Below, one piece after another: positions 11,266 to 25,683 of a stretch of DNA of 64,000 nt. The translations under genes and the position numbers were made by a program. Positions within the stretch are counted from its first letter, which is position 1; every line of letters starts with the position of its first letter. Location of the stretch: contig VFFE01007767.1 in the NCBI GenBank assembly GCA_008921705.1, positions 2,213,566 through 2,277,565 of the forward strand. The letters are read 5' to 3'. The notes under the pieces were generated by a model that was not told where the DNA came from, did no database searches, and saw only the letters and a list, made by a program, of their open reading frames with translations. The DNA is from Burhinus oedicnemus. Lineage: Eukaryota > Chordata > Aves > Charadriiformes > Burhinidae.

Positions 11266-14200
11266 TGTAGTAGCTAGTCAACATCCCAAAACTGTACTAC
11301 TTTATCAAGATTCCTTTCAAAGTGCACTTCAGTTTAGATCATGCCTTATACCTCCACAGAGTAACAGCACCAAGAAACAGAGTAAAAAGTACAGGGACTT
11401 CATAGGACAGAGATGCAAACTATTTTCACCGTGTGTTTTTGTTTATATCTTGCATTTAGCATTTACAATAAAAGCACACAGTTCATAGTATTAAATTTAG
11501 TCAGAAAAACATTTTAAAACAAAGAAATTGAGAGCTTCCTTGTTTTCTTATAGGCTCATTAGCAAAAGCCTCCTCTCTTAACAGCCGCATCCTTAAACTG
11601 GAAAGAAAGGAAACATCTGCAGGGCTGGTAGCATAACAGCAAAATGTCATGTGATCTTAATTTAGCTAAATTGAAGCTTTTCCTTCTCTGCTTGTTCTGT
11701 CATTGCTTGTTAAGAATAGGAAATGCTTTGTCCTCACCTTACAGTCTAATCTGGAAATATCAGACAGGAGACGAAGAAAGTATGCTTCCACCCCTCAGCA
11801 CTGAAGCAGTGTTTGAGGTTACCCCATGCATGATAAAAGAACCTTCTCAGCAGTCTGACAGAAGTAATAAAGACCGGTTTGCATAGTCACCGTCTGTCAA
11901 GGGCTGCCTCACACTGCTGCTTTCAGCCTATGGGAACCTTCTGATAGACCCAAGAATACGAGTCGCCCCATGACCCACTCTGCTTCCTACAAATGCAGAG
12001 AGAACAGTAAGAAACACCGCCAACGTCCCCAGCTAAGTACACTACTGGAAAAACAGGAATGAGTTTCAACAAAGTTTGTACTCTTGCTTTCTAGAATAAC
12101 GTGGACTTTATCAAACACACAACATGCCAGATAGCTTCCACTACACTTTCACCAGACTATAACATACCTACCTACACGTGAAATAGTTTTGCAGAAGCCA
12201 TTAAGAAAAGCAAAATCACCGCACAGACCCCATTTCAATAACCAGATGCACCACAGCTTTAAACTAATGTCGGCTCTGAAACTGCCTACCCATTTCCTTC
12301 AGTTCATACTGTTTCTCTCCACCATAGCCAGAGGCTATGTCTTGGTTCAAAAAATTATCAGTTCTACAAGGGATGTAGTTTAAGTTGCCCAAACCACCCA
12401 AGAGAGCACCTGTTTTTCCATAGCAAACCTTGGACTAGACTACTCCATGATGCAGCTACAATGCTGAGTAAGGGCTTTACTTTGTGGGCTCAGCAGTGAG
12501 ACAGAACTACACCTTACACCTGCTCTCTATCAAATGTAGGTATGAAGCTGCTTTTATCTTACTGAAGCTACTGAACTTTTCAACGTAAACAGAATGTGCT
12601 CATTCTGTTATAAAACCAAGAAAATAAAATCATTTAGAGACTAGCCACACCACTTTGTCTGCATAAACGCATCCTCGTTCCTGCTGATAATTCAAGCTGT
12701 TAAGACCTAAGATCATTCAATTCTGCAATATTGCAGCTTTACTTAAGGTTTTATTTCATGTACAACAGAAATGTCTCTGACCCACCCAAAGCCAAAAGGA
12801 AGCCTTTGGAATACCAGGGAATTGACCTCCAATGTCAAAATCCAAATTGTCACCCTGAAAACATGGTTATTGCAACTGAGTTGTTATTGCAGAGTCTGAC
12901 TCTGTTTGCAAAAGATTTACCGACACACAGGGGGAGGGTTTTAAGAACAAGTGACTTGACAGAAGAATTACTTGTATCAAGCCTCAACTTCCTAAGAAGT
13001 TTAAGACAGACAATATGGCTCAAAACACCACAAAACTTTTAAGACAAATGTGTCAAGATTCTTTACATCCCCGCATACATGGTTTCTCTCAAAAATAACC
13101 TCTAAATATACAGCTTGAGCTACTCAGTGTTAAAGATTTCTAATATAGAGACTATTAATAAACTTCTGCAGACAAACTCACCACTTAAATATAATCCTAG
13201 TCCCATATTTCAATATATTTAATTTGAACATACAATATCACATGCAATGCCTTAAGCTCAGAAGTGAAAAGGCTTAGGGTTTGTACAAAAAAAAAAAAAA
13301 TTTTTTTTTAAAAATTAGTATACACAGATGAAAAGCCACATATCCAAACACTCAAGTTAACAAATTTAGAGTTTTGCAATTATTTATCTATTTTGCATAT
13401 GCAACAGAGGAAGAAAATCAGCTTTTTCAGTGAAGAACTTCATTTACAAAGATACAATGCAGAGGAAGATGCATAAAAAAGGACTGTGAAGTCATTAACC
13501 TGAACAAAAATAATCTTAAATCTTTATGCTTAGAGATATCACTAAGAGGATAAAGAGGAGAAAGTTGTCCACAGGACTTTCAGTTTAGCTGCAAATCCAG
13601 AAGCTTTTGAACACTGACTTATGATGTGATCATACATAATCTGCGTATTTCCTCACAGTTTGCAGTGAATATGTCAACAAGAATGGTTGATACAGATGAC
13701 TAAATCAACATTTGTATCTCTTCTGCGATTGAGGTGGGGGGGGAGAGAAGAAATCTATTTTAACACAAATCTATCTGCTTACTTAAGAACTACTTGTCTT
13801 TGCATGCCTATTACTATGGCTTGAATTGCTCACTGTTGCCAAATTACTTCCCTGTACTTCTGAACATTACAAAATGTTATTCCAGCAATGTCAATTCCCA
13901 CAATGAGTAAAGCCACCAGCTATTTCCTGTGATGATTTTACACCTTTTACTCAATAAAGCTGAAAACATCACACCCTGCACTGCGATGAGACAAGATTTT
14001 TATCATATTCCCTCCCTCCTCGAGGCAGCAGGTAAACAGAAATAAGAGCACAGTAAGATAATACAAATATCACATTTCAAAATCATTATCAGCTGCAAAT
14101 ATCTGAGAAGGAATGCAGCCACCTTTGTTGTTTCATCCTCCAAGTGACACATTTGGAAGACTGCAAAGCTTCTTTAATGTTTTCGGAGATAATATTAAAG

Positions 14201-15264
14201 AACACATCAGAAGGGAAATAGCTGCAGTGCAGCAGCTGCTGCAGTACTGCTGCGTTCTGGGGCTTGAAGGCACTGTGAGAGCTGGGCCTGCACTGCAACA
14301 TCTCATTCTCACATACTGCCTCACAGAAAACATAGCCTGCAATAACAGACTCAAGTTAAACCAAAAAAAAAAAACAACCAGAAATAAGAGATCTTGGCTG
14401 CTGTAAATGTCACAACATACTAACTTACTTTCATGTATGTCAATATAGTCTTGATGAGTAGGTTCCTCCAAGCCCAACAACTTCAATGGTCAGCCCCATC
14501 CTATGCAATGAAATTTGACCAACTGTAAATTTACAGAACTTTGCAGAATACATGTCTCTGGCTGAGAAACCCAAGTATTTACATGGCTGAAAGAACATTA
14601 TTGTTACTTTTAGAGGTTAAGATGCAGCAATAAGATGAAAAATAGAAGCCAGATGTTGTTTATCAAAGAACCAATGAGAGCAGCACACGAGAAGATCTGT
14701 TCTCAAACTAATAAAAGCCTGGTTAGAGCATGGTGATGACCTATGTTCTTTGCTGGTAAGAAGAAAACCTTCATTCAACTTGGGGTCTAGTTTTCCTATC
14801 CAACACTTGAAAGTAAGGTATTTGTGATGCAAGGAGAAAAAATCAAAACTGCTGTATTGTCTAGTTCATATTGTCTACCAATAATTCTTCCAAACATCTG
14901 AAAAAGTAGTATTTGTTGGTTTAGACATACTTGCTCTAATATATCCCATCTTGGCCACAAGGTGAATAGACATACCAAACACCTCAAGAGTTTACCCTCA
15001 TGCTGAAGGCTGTTAAAGGATGCCCTTACAAGGACAAAAGGGGCAGCTGCTTCTGCATCTTCCTGAATATGAGCCTAGTTGTTATGTTACAGAGTAAAAA
15101 TATTATTTAGCACTCTCATACATTTGTCGAAGAACAACTCCTACTTGGATCACAGCTAGTATGCTAAGTTATGATTCGGAGACTACAACTCCATGAACAC
15201 CAGACTATCAAAGGAAAAAGAAATTGCCTTAGCTTTATTTTTTTTAAGACATTCTCTCTCCCTC

Positions 15265-15311
15265 TTTTTTTTTTTTTTTTTAAAAAAAAAAAGAAAAAGA
15301 AAAAGAAAAAG
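15265..15311. repeat. T17-A11 tract followed by GAAAAA repeats
   Basis: Seventeen T (15265-15281) run directly into eleven A (15282-15292), then GAAAAA-type units to about 15311. The T/A junction is self-complementary. It is probably a replication-slippage product or an old poly(A) scar; no element body is recognisable beside it. Confidence 0.85.
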
Positions 15312-17301
15312 CAGTAAAAATTCCTTGTTTACCAAGATCTGACTATATAAATAACAGGATTAATCATCTATGATACTGCTTGGGCAGTCTGGATAAGTAC
15401 AGACACAAATCTGCACATAAATCTATTTACAGTCATCTCCCACAGCATATGAACGTTTTACCTGTTCCTTTCCTTCACTAATCCTATATTTGCAATCACA
15501 CTGAAGTTCTAAATTGCCCATAAGACTCCCACACCTCAATCTACCCCATGTCCCGCGAATCAACAGTTACATACAAGACAAAAAAAAGAAGCAAGACACT
15601 TTGGTACTTTGCTGTAACTCATTTTAAGAAAGATTAGAAGATAGGTAATGAAGCTGTCCCAGGAACAAAGAAAGATGAAAAATTGCAGGCAATTTGGTTT
15701 ATTTTTGTACTCTTAGATTACTGTGAGAGCAAAAGGCTCCTGAGTGATTATTCATGGATCACCATGTGATAGTCACCAATCCCATCCAAGGTTTGAACTA
15801 AAAACTGTAATTCATTGATGTCAACAGAACTATACTGATTTTCATCATCTAATAATTGCTTTTAGAGGTTTCTGTTTTAGGACGAAACACTGCATATCCT
15901 TTGAAAACATTCTAATACACACAACAGCTGCTGTATCAGTGTGTAAAGGGCAACCGTCTCCAGTCATAGTAACTTTCACAGTGCGCTGTGACAGCACCTT
16001 TTGTAAATCCTAAATTATCATGGTAGACAGAAGAAAATACTCCTGCCTCTTTCATACTTGTTCGGTTCCTGTTTCAAAAACCTGTTTTAAAAACTTTGGG
16101 AAATGTATGCCAACTGAGGGGGCGGGCAGTAAAAACAAAAGAAATCCTTAGAATGACTCTGTAATCTGATTATTAGTAACACATACAGACAATTAAGTAG
16201 GTTTGGATTTTCTTCTTGAATATATATTTCTGATGACTCCTTAGAAGGAAACTTGTTTTCCTGTAAGGCAAGCCTTCAACTCGGCTGTCAGATCACACAC
16301 AGTAATTCATCCCCTGATGTTTTACTGGGGCCAGGATGGATAGAAATTGCCAAAAAAGCTGTGTAACTTCTGCTAATTCAAGGATACCATGAGGCAAACT
16401 AGAGTTGTGCTTTGAGGTTACACTTGAGAAAGAGCTGTTAGTCTCAGACTTCATGGGTCACCTATCTGCTCTCTCACCAGCAGCCTGCTTGGACACTACT
16501 AAGTGGAGAATGCGGAGAGCAATGCTGCTATACAAAGCAGCGAGCATCTCTCACCAGGCCTGCCAGCATCCGCTTCTGCCGTGGCATTTCAGTGCAGTAG
16601 GAAGAGAGTAGCTGCACTCTAATATCCCATAAATGAACGTTCAGCTTCATTTCAAAGAAAAATATCAGCAACTCACTAAAATGTATAGTGTACAGGGACT
16701 TTTAAAAAAAAAAAACAAACCACAAAACAACCACACAGCAATTGCATATTCTACTTAAATAATAAAAACTACCAAGATCAAACAGTTCAGCAACATTTCT
16801 ACCTCAAGCATGCAGCTAATCTGAGTATACTGATATAAGGCTTGGGTTTTCTTTCCAGTTTGGTAAGAAATAGCTTTTAGGTTACGTGAACCCTGTCCTG
16901 GGCTTTATTTTTTTTTGGTTGGTTTAGGGGGTTCAGGTTTTTGTTTGATTTTGTGGGGGTTTTTTTAAAACTTTTACTTCAATCTGCTCAAAAAAACAAC
17001 CCCTCTTTCCCTTCCTCCTAGTTACATTACACTCATTTTGAAACTTCACGGGACTGCCCATGTCACGAGCCCAAGCCTTTTCTTACTTTTTCCTGATTTC
17101 TGAACTATGGGAAGCAATTGTCATATTGACTTTCCCTATGCAGGTGTAAGCAAACAGTCAAGCATCTGTGAAAATTAAGACTCTCAGAAAATGCCTCATG
17201 TCTCCTCTGATTTTTCAAATTCAAAAGAAGAGACTTCTTTAACCTATAACATTAAGGAGATGACTCAAAAAACCCAGACATTGAGAATCAGCTTCTGTAT
17301 C

Positions 17302-17305
<4 letters not shown>

Positions 17306-17332
<27 letters not shown>
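17306..17332 (+). repeat. A27 tract with A/C-rich tail
   Basis: Twenty-seven A followed by A/C-rich sequence (CAACACCAAAACAAAACAC and on to about 17380). No retrotransposed gene body is visible upstream on the plus strand, so it is recorded only as a simple repeat. Confidence 0.85.
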
Positions 17333-19149
17333 CAACACCAAAACAAAACACAACCAACCAACACAAAACAAGACACAGCAATGAATTTTCCCGATTACGT
17401 TTCAGTACAGACATGACATACAAGGGTTGTTTGTATTTTAAATGGCATATTATTTCAAAGGACTTCTATGTATGGTGAGAATATTTTTGAATCACCTGCC
17501 TCTAATTACTGTACTGAAACTGCAACTTTATAAGAAAGCTCTTACCTTCCCCTTACACCACAGAAGAATAAAATAAATTTTCTTCAGTGACTGGTTGAAT
17601 ATTATATGAGAAATACAGGTAATATCTAGAGCGCCTTGAAAGCAGTATTACAGCTGCATAGCACTATTTTAAATCCTTTGGTAAGTGGATTCTATTTTAA
17701 AACATTTCCGTTCAAAATCCAGGCAGGTTTCTGTTTGTTTCCCCCCCCCCTCCAGTTCTGCAGTCATTCACTCAATTAGACTTTCTGTCCAATCTGTCCA
17801 TATTAAGAACTGAATAACATCCTGTGGAAATCTATTTTATACTGTATGTTTAAAAAAAAATATGTAACAACCTTCCCTCGCATTTTTTTTTTAAATCATA
17901 TTCATGATCAAGTATTTTGAAATAGCCAAGATGTCTGAGTCCTTTTAATGCAGGAAAACAAATCAGCTTTGTATTTATTAACAGTACAGTTTATCCTGGC
18001 ATATCTCCCCCTTCCTGTATGTGACATTTATCTTCTTGTACAATTCATGAAGTAAAATCCCTCAAAGCTTAAGACTCTAAAAGAACAATCTAAAGTACTC
18101 AAAGTGTTAAAAAAAGGCAATTTATATAGTCAAAGCATGCTTTATATGCTTAGTAACTCTGGAAGACTGTAGTAAATGGCAACATTTCTGACACTACATC
18201 CTGAAGAGGATTGGGGGTGGGGAGAAGAGATTAACCACTGCCTTCCCCCCCCCCCCTTACTAAATCATATAATCATATTAAAATATGTAAGGATAAGTAA
18301 ACAACAAACCTGACCGCTCCATGCACAATACAGGTTACATATGAAACTCCAGTTGTGATTGATCATGCAGTCCAAAATCCTGAACTGGGCCATGTCTTGC
18401 TCTAGCGCAGACTGCTGCTATGCTCTGACTCAGCTTTTGTCCGGGTGATCCTCGAGGATATGAGAGCGATGCAGTAATGACATTCAGGAACAAGGACCTT
18501 CCTTCCTGTTCAGCTTCCCTTCCCATCCCAACCATGTGTCAACTCAACGAGATAAACTGACAGAACTGCATAACATTCTTCAAAATAATACTTCCGAAGC
18601 TGCCAAATTATGCATTCTTAGGGAAAAAAATAGGAAATAAGAACATCCTAAGAATCTCACTAAAACAAACACAGAAAGATGTTCTCAAACTGTGCTTGTT
18701 CTTCCCCTCCCTTCATTTCTGCTGCTGCTGAAACCAGCCCGAACATCAACAATTTAGTGTAATAATTCATATCATATGAATCTTAAACTTGTTTAGGCAC
18801 AGTTGCGATGATGGCTTCTGTGTTTTCATGAGATTCAAAAGCTTAGGTCTCCTATTTTAAACATAGCACAACATGAGCAACTTTTCTAAGGACAACTTTA
18901 CAGTTTTCATAAAAATTATATGGTTCATCTACTTCGGGTTCTTAAATGGCAGACTCCCCTTTAAACCTACCAGAGTACTGGTAGCATTGCACATAAATGC
19001 TGTCTGCTTTCTGTAACGAAGGATGACAGCCCTATCGATAGGGAAATGAAGATGAAACACCAGAGGGATCCTGAGAAACTGCAGAAATACTGGGAAAGTT
19101 TCTTTCTTCCTTTACGTATTTCTTTTTTACAATCTGCAAACAACCACCC

Positions 19150-19882
19150 TATTGGTGGTGTCCCCCAGCGGTCAATCGGTCCAATCTTGTTCAATATATT
19201 CATCAATTACCTGGATGAGGGCACAGAGTGTATCCTCAGCAATTATCCATGAGCCAGCAATGTGCCCTTGTCGCCAGGAAGGCCAATGGAATCCTGGGCT
19301 GCATAGGGAAGAGTGTGGCCAGCAGGTCGAGGGAGGTCATTCTCCCCCTCTACTCGGCACTAGTGAGGCCACAACTGGAATACTGTGTCCAGTTCTGGGC
19401 TCCCCAGTTCAAGCGGGACAGGGAACTTCTGGAGAGAGTCCAGCATAGGGCAACAAAGATGATTGGGAGATTGGAGCACCTCCCTTACAAGGAAAGGCTG
19501 AGAGAGCTGGGGCTCTTTAGCCTGGAGAAGAGAAGGCTGAGGGAAGACCTTATTCTTGCTTAGAAGTATCTAAAGGGTGGGTTGAAGGAGGATGGAGACA
19601 GACTCTTTTCAGTGGTTCCCAGTGACAGGACGAAGGGCAACGGGCACAAGTTGGAACAGAGGAAGTTCCATTCAAACATAAGAAAAAACTTGTTTACGGT
19701 GAGGGTGACAGAGCACTGGAACAGGCTGCCCAGGGAGGTTGTGGAGTCCCCTTCTCTGAAGATTTTCAAGACCCGCCTGGATGCAGTCCTGAGTAATGTG
19801 CTCTAGGCAATCCTGCGTCAGCAGGGGAGTTGGACTAGATGAACTCTAGAGGTCCCTTCCAACTCTGAAAATTCCGTGATTT
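19150..19882 (+). mobile_element. CR1 LINE fragment with internal deletion
   Basis: Plus-strand CR1 ORF2 remnant. It begins in reverse transcriptase at GVPQRSIGPILFNIFIN and [11 protein letters not shown], then jumps at about 19246 directly to the downstream C-terminal part ([52 protein letters not shown]), so the segment with the catalytic ADD motif is missing. A TAG at 19561-19563 breaks the late frame, which then continues to [18 protein letters not shown]. The 3' end reads GGTCCCTTCCAACTCTG and stops near a decayed octamer at 19882. It is not functional. Confidence 0.95.
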
Positions 19883-22800
19883 CAACATGTATCTCACCTT
19901 CTGTGTCGCGTATTCCCCCTTCCCCTTCAAAGATGAGATTCAGAAATATAGGAAACGTATATATACACATTTTATCTGATGATTACATGAACTATTAGAC
20001 TAGTCACAGAAACAACTTAGATTTATGTGCAGTTTAAACCCCACAATTAACTAACAAATGCTTCAGAAACAGACAGACAAGGCTTTATCTACCAGCTGTA
20101 GCTCAAAGTAATTTAAAATTAGAATGTGTTATTTGTTGAAAGTGTGAGGCCCCAAGCATCTCTCTACTGACGGAAGAGGGAACCCAAACCTTCTGACCTG
20201 AAGCCAAGGAACACGCAGAGACAGCCCCGCAGAAAACAGGCCTCAGGGTGCCCCCCTTCCCAGGCTCAGCTGCTCCTTCAGTAAGAGCAGGAGAAGGATA
20301 ACATGGGAGATGAGATGCATATGAGAAGGGCAGCCTTCTGTTCGCATCGGCACTCATGCTCTGCCTCAAGGAAGAACATCTGTGAGATGCAAAAGACTTT
20401 TCTATCTTGAGAAAGTATGGAGGACAGCTACAGGAACAAGTGGCCAATTCGCCCTTGGGTTCAGTAACACCCAAACAATTGAAAAGTACTTCAAATGCGA
20501 AAGAAAATCTGTGCTGTAAAAGCAGCCTGGAAATAAAACAAACTTGTACACGAGGGTCAAACAAATGGTGTGGCTAAATAGCAGCTTGTAACTTTGAAAC
20601 AGTTACACAAATAAGGCCTCGTTTGTTTTAAGCAAACCAAACAAAAAAAATCTTGTTCTAATTTCTCATCCCAAGGGCCCTGGGAATTCATGCCAGAGTC
20701 CAAGGCAACGTCTTCCCTTCTCACCAATGTGAGCAGTCTGTAAACTTCCAAGACACAGTTGTGTACAACAAATCTGTTCTGATTCATTTTAAAATGTGCA
20801 TGGCAGAGATTCTCTATTATCCTTACAACACCTAACTACAAAGAAAGGGAGAACAGTAGCATCAGAGCAACAGGACACAAAATGAATGTGGCCTCAGAAA
20901 AAGCACTTAAAGAAGGCTATTAAAGAGCTTGAGATACTGAAACAATAAAATCTCCTCGTACAAGTTAAATGGTCTGCACTGAAGCAGCCTGTGCTGACAA
21001 GGGGCTAGAAGAAACGTCCTGCTTAGCAACTATTACTAGGTGGAACAGATACACTTCCTCACAACAGACATCATAACTGTCCAAGCTTAAGAAATCTTGG
21101 AGAGGGAGGATGTTTGGGAAGGTCTTACAGAGCTAGGGGTTACTGCAGAGCTGCTGGAGCAGAATGAGGCAGCAAAGTCTTCAGGACAGGAACGGTGGAA
21201 CAAAGAAGGATCCAGCACCCTGCAGGACCAGCAGCAGGGATGCTGGCAGAACATGTGGGGCAGCCTACACACGGCTGGAAAAGTGGCCTGCTGCACATTA
21301 TCTGCACGGGGGAAAAATACTGTCATCAACTAAATAAGGTGGAGGGAAGGGAAAGGAGATCTGGAAAATTACAAGACGACTGCTGTTCTGTACTAAAACC
21401 AACATCAACCAGATTCTTCTTCAGCAGTATTTTAGTACGATTCTGCAGTGATTGGTTTCATTGATCCATAAAGTATTACTCAGTATTTACTCCCTGTGAA
21501 GTACTCATACTCCTAAGAAAGTATTCAACATAGTATATTGTCTCCTGCTTCACAGTATGATATAAAAAACAAAACTGAGTCAGTTAAATCTCAGAATCAA
21601 ATTTGTGCAACTCTTCCCATAAAATCAGCAGCTGTTATTAACCTGATACTTTTTGGCATTCATTTTCAAACTTGTTTTATGGAAATTCTAAACCAAAATT
21701 ATTATTTTTTTTCCCTCCAATCTGGCCACTGCTTATGTACCACTGCAATTCATGCAGAAGTGTCTAAATACTGCAGATAAAAATATAAATAGCAATACAG
21801 AACAGTTGGACATTTTCAGAAGCCATCAGTATTGGCCTGACAGCTGCAATCAAAAAATCAGTATCAAAATACTTGTAAATTCCAACAGGCATAGAATGAC
21901 GCGAGGACCAAAGGTTTTGCAAGCTTGAGTCTTTACTGAAGTCCCTTAGATAAAAGGAGGAGCTCAGAAACTGCTGCAAGAGCAGCATCTTGAACAGTAA
22001 GTTGCAGTTATGCTTAAAACCGACTCTCAAAATTTTCCTCTAAGTCTGTGTACTTGTAAATTTGATCTGCCATTACTGAAAACCATTCCTGTTCATCTTC
22101 AGCTAGCCTGACGATTGTTCTCTTATTTACAAGAGACAATTTCCTTCCTGGTATGAGGTTAAATCAAATTCCTCTAGCTTAGCACTCCTCTGTTCTAATC
22201 TTACTTTCTTTACTGTTAATGCATTTTTTGGAAGACCTTACTTATTTCTCCTAAGCATGGTTAGCTATGCTTAGGAGATTCTGCTTACAAGATTCTCGTG
22301 CAAGTACACAAAAATTGGTGGAAGCTCCTTAAACTAGGCATACAATAAACAGAGGGTTTCCCTTTTTGCCTTCACCACTCAATTTTCTAATGCCTTCCTT
22401 AAAAAAAAAAAAAGGTTTAACGCAAAAACAAAACCAAAATAATTTGTGTTGTAAATATTTTAAACTTTTTAGAAGTTTGCCCAAAATTTAAAAGCAAGGC
22501 TTCCACACTAAATTTCCAATTTGGAGTATAAAAAGGCCAACAGAGCATTTAAAGATGCACTCATTACATAACTAGAGAATGACTGAAGACACACATCAAC
22601 ATTAGCAGGCTCCAAAGGTCTCAGTGTCCAATTGCCCAAAGAGTTCCTTGTCATACAATGAGCTTTGATTGCAAAAAAGATGATGATGATGTCCAGGTTT
22701 TGAAGTTCTACTGCTGATCCGTTTTTCTCCCCCTAAAATAATGGAGAGCACTTAAAATTCCAAGAATGCAATCACGTTGAAGCTCAGTTATGCGATTTAT

Positions 22801-25683
22801 TAACAAAAAAAGTAAGAGCCTGTCCAAAGCATCATGTCCTCTCAAAGACTGCCCATCTCAAAGTCTAATGTTTTCTCCTGGTGTTAAAAACTGCAGGTTT
22901 AGGATGTCAATAATTTTGAGGTAACTAAGCTAAAAACAAGTAAGAAACATACCTTCCTCAACTCGTTATTTCTCAGAATCTGTCAGTCTTGTATGCAAAC
23001 ACTGGAAGGTTAAAAAGGAACAATAGAGAAGAGGTAAGATTTTCCTAAAAAATATGCCCCTCAAGCATCTAGCCTTCTATCTAAAAACTGCAGTGAGCTT
23101 TCTGACGCAGAAAACACAGCTCATGCTCACAGAAAGGAAGGGCTTTTATTTCCTAATGACTTCAGACACTTGTTGTACATAAGCAAGCCATAGACAGGGG
23201 TCAACCACATCATCAGCGCGTGCTGAAGTGTGTCCCAAAAAGATGCCGTTCAAAACTTAAGAGCACCAAAGTTCTTTGAAAGGGTAAATCCTTTACTAAA
23301 GAAAACCTTTTTTTTTTTTTTCTCGCATTAAGCTAATTCTAGTCAAGCTACCATTACAGAACATGCCTGTGTAAGAAGGTACCATGAATCTTTACACATG
23401 CTAATGCAAAAAAATTACTCTCAAAGGTTATCTTTTAAGAGTCAGGCATGGAAAATGTACTTCAGTAAATGATGACTGGACTGAGAACACAAGTGAACTG
23501 AGAAAGTCCCATTACAAGCAAATCTAATTATTACTTTATCTACCCAGTTAAGAAATCAGCATGCTTAGAGCCATTAACAGGAATTTCAGTGGCACTACTG
23601 TCCAATATAATAACAAAGGCTTTGTTGCACTCTACACTGAGCAACTAATATTTTCTTCCTTGTACTCACAGTTTAATAACTTAAAAAATAAAACAAAGCA
23701 TCCACACACACAAGCAACAAATAGCACCTTCACTGGTTCCTTCCTTCTTCCGCATCAGATAAGCTGCTTTTTGAATCTGGAAAGCAATTATTTTCCACCA
23801 GAAGTTACAAGGTCCTAGGAAGGACAGGATTTTGTTCACCCTTGTTGTCCAAATATAGAAGAGGTAAAAGTCTTACAGCCTCTCAACCCCCTTTGCTACC
23901 ATTATCAGAGTTGTACAGAATGATTACTTAAAAAGAATTTCAAAAGCAACTGAAATATATTTCAGAGGTTACTAACAAGGTGTAGACTGATAATGATGAT
24001 GGTGAAGCTCCAGAGGAAATATGACTTAAGTAAATGAAATTGAGAAGTGCATGAGAACAAAAAGGAAAAGCATGTTTGAAACCAGAGAGTATTTCCATTG
24101 CTCAGCTCACAAGACTGACAAAGTTCCTAAAACCAAGTCAAGAGCAGGAAGAGGCTGTAATATGATTCCAAATTCCTCCCTATCATTGGAACTGTTACAA
24201 AAAGCTATGAACATTAAAAAAGAGGGAAAAAAAAAAAAAGGTAAATAAAAAACCCATCTCTCTCCATATTAAAAAAAAATCTGGAGTGTTTCCTTCCCCC
24301 TATACCAACTTCTTTCTAAGATGCAATACAGTTAATAGAACTAAAAACACAATAGATATCCTTAGTGGAAAAAAATGCAACTCTAGAACAACTGGCACAA
24401 TACCATTTCAGGCTGTTTAACACATTCATACCAGTCTGCTGCAAGTTTCCTAGTAGTCTAAGTACCAAAAAAACCAAGGAAGTACATAAGACTTACCACT
24501 CTTTCATCAGAAACTAAGGGCAAAATTGAGATTAGCATAAATGCCATTTTTCTTCTGCATGAATGCAACTTATATTTTTAATCAAAATATAAGCTCATTA
24601 GATGAATCAAACAGTGCATTTTTGTTGTTTTGTGAACACCCCCTCCCCCCAAACAAATTCATAATATCTAAATCATATAAAGACAGTTGCTGTAGTAACA
24701 TTTTAAAGACTCACACAGAGTGAGGTACTCATCAGTTTGGCTCCTTAACTCTTCAAAAATCCTCTTGCATCCACACTCAAATGACTGTCATCGTCCTGTT
24801 TGCTTCTAAGAAGGATATAGGATAGCAATATTGGTCTCTCAAGAGTCAGTTTAAGTCATGACAGAGAAAACTCCTTTTCTCTTGAGCTACCAGTTAAGCT
24901 GAAGTACTGCCCGCTTCCTTTGGATTTTAGCCTCAGCCATTTTCAGTGGACTAGTTTAGTGTTTCCTTACTCCAACCAACTTCTGTTTAGGATGTGATAC
25001 TAGATGCATTTTCTCTTCCCCTTTATCTGACCCATTCAGTTATGGATTTCTTCCTTTATTTCAGAGAACAATCAAGTATCCAAGTAAGAATTGACTTTTT
25101 ACTAACTTGAGCTACAGGAAAGTATAATTTCGTATGTTATTCCACAAAAATGAATATACCTGAGAAAAAACAGCATACGAATCCCCAGACTGAACTCTGG
25201 TAATGCAGCTGGCAATCTTTAGAAACTGGAAGCAAGCTTCTACCACTGTTCTATGTAAGAAATGCACAGAAAATTTAGTGTAGACTGAATAAGAAATACA
25301 AGCAAGATGTATTCTTATGCAAAGTATACTTCTGTGATACCATTAAGCACTTCTGTGTTACACTTACGGTGTTACATGAGATCAAACTCATAAGAACATG
25401 GAAGTTTTTCTCAAGCTATCATCACTATTACCTACTGCTCAAGGTCTTACAAGTGCAGATCGCTTTCTTTCCACCTGCGAGTTCCTGGATGACAAAAGAA
25501 AGACATCATGCTCCTCTGGAAATTCTTGTTTGTCTAACCCAGTGTCAACATAACTGTATGAGTTTTGTTTCAGTGTTTACTTATTCTCATTATCCTTAGT
25601 TTTGTATGTCAACAGATGAAAAAGCAAAACCAAGAAAAACTAAAAACAAGTGTATTTGTTAACTGCATTTTAAATCACATTAG
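19883..25683. other. Intronic unique sequence, no gene seen
   Basis: Mostly AT-rich unique sequence. It contains a perfect hairpin at 22247-22278. The 153-codon minus-strand frame at 20103-20564 lies in a less AT-rich patch but has no domain I recognise, no homologue I can name and no convincing splice context. Nothing else can be supported. Confidence 0.6.
22247..22278. repeat. Perfect 12-bp inverted repeat (hairpin)
   Basis: TCTCCTAAGCAT (22247-22258) is the exact reverse complement of ATGCTTAGGAGA (22267-22278), around the 8-base loop GGTTAGCT. The loop can add a G-T and a G-C pair. The arms are of mixed base composition, unlike the low-complexity foldbacks elsewhere in the intron. Confidence 0.8.

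Larger units (their letters stand above)
4621..19149. other. Intronic unique sequence with simple repeats
   Basis: No gene is recognised in these 14.5 kb. Simple tracts include T19 (6450-6468), A14T9 (13287-13309), C10 (17741-17750) and C12 (18245-18256), besides those listed separately. A more complex, less AT-rich block at about 9480-9960 lacks open frames and looks like a possible conserved noncoding element. A minus-strand exon-like segment sits at 8529-8627. The many short open frames are not supported by any domain or splice pattern. Confidence 0.6.

Noticed and set aside
14428..14511. Minus-strand exon candidate with an AAA|GTAAGT donor
   Set aside because: The donor is strong but the acceptor side (CATTGCATAG) lacks a pyrimidine tract, and the frame has an early stop.
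20103..20564. 153-codon minus-strand frame
   Set aside because: No recognisable family, Ser/Cys/Leu-rich composition like translated noncoding DNA, and no splice or promoter context.
22676..22717. Box C/D snoRNA-like pattern (GATGATGATG ... CTGA)
   Set aside because: Boxes are only about 40 bases apart and there is no terminal stem; the GAT repeats explain the match.
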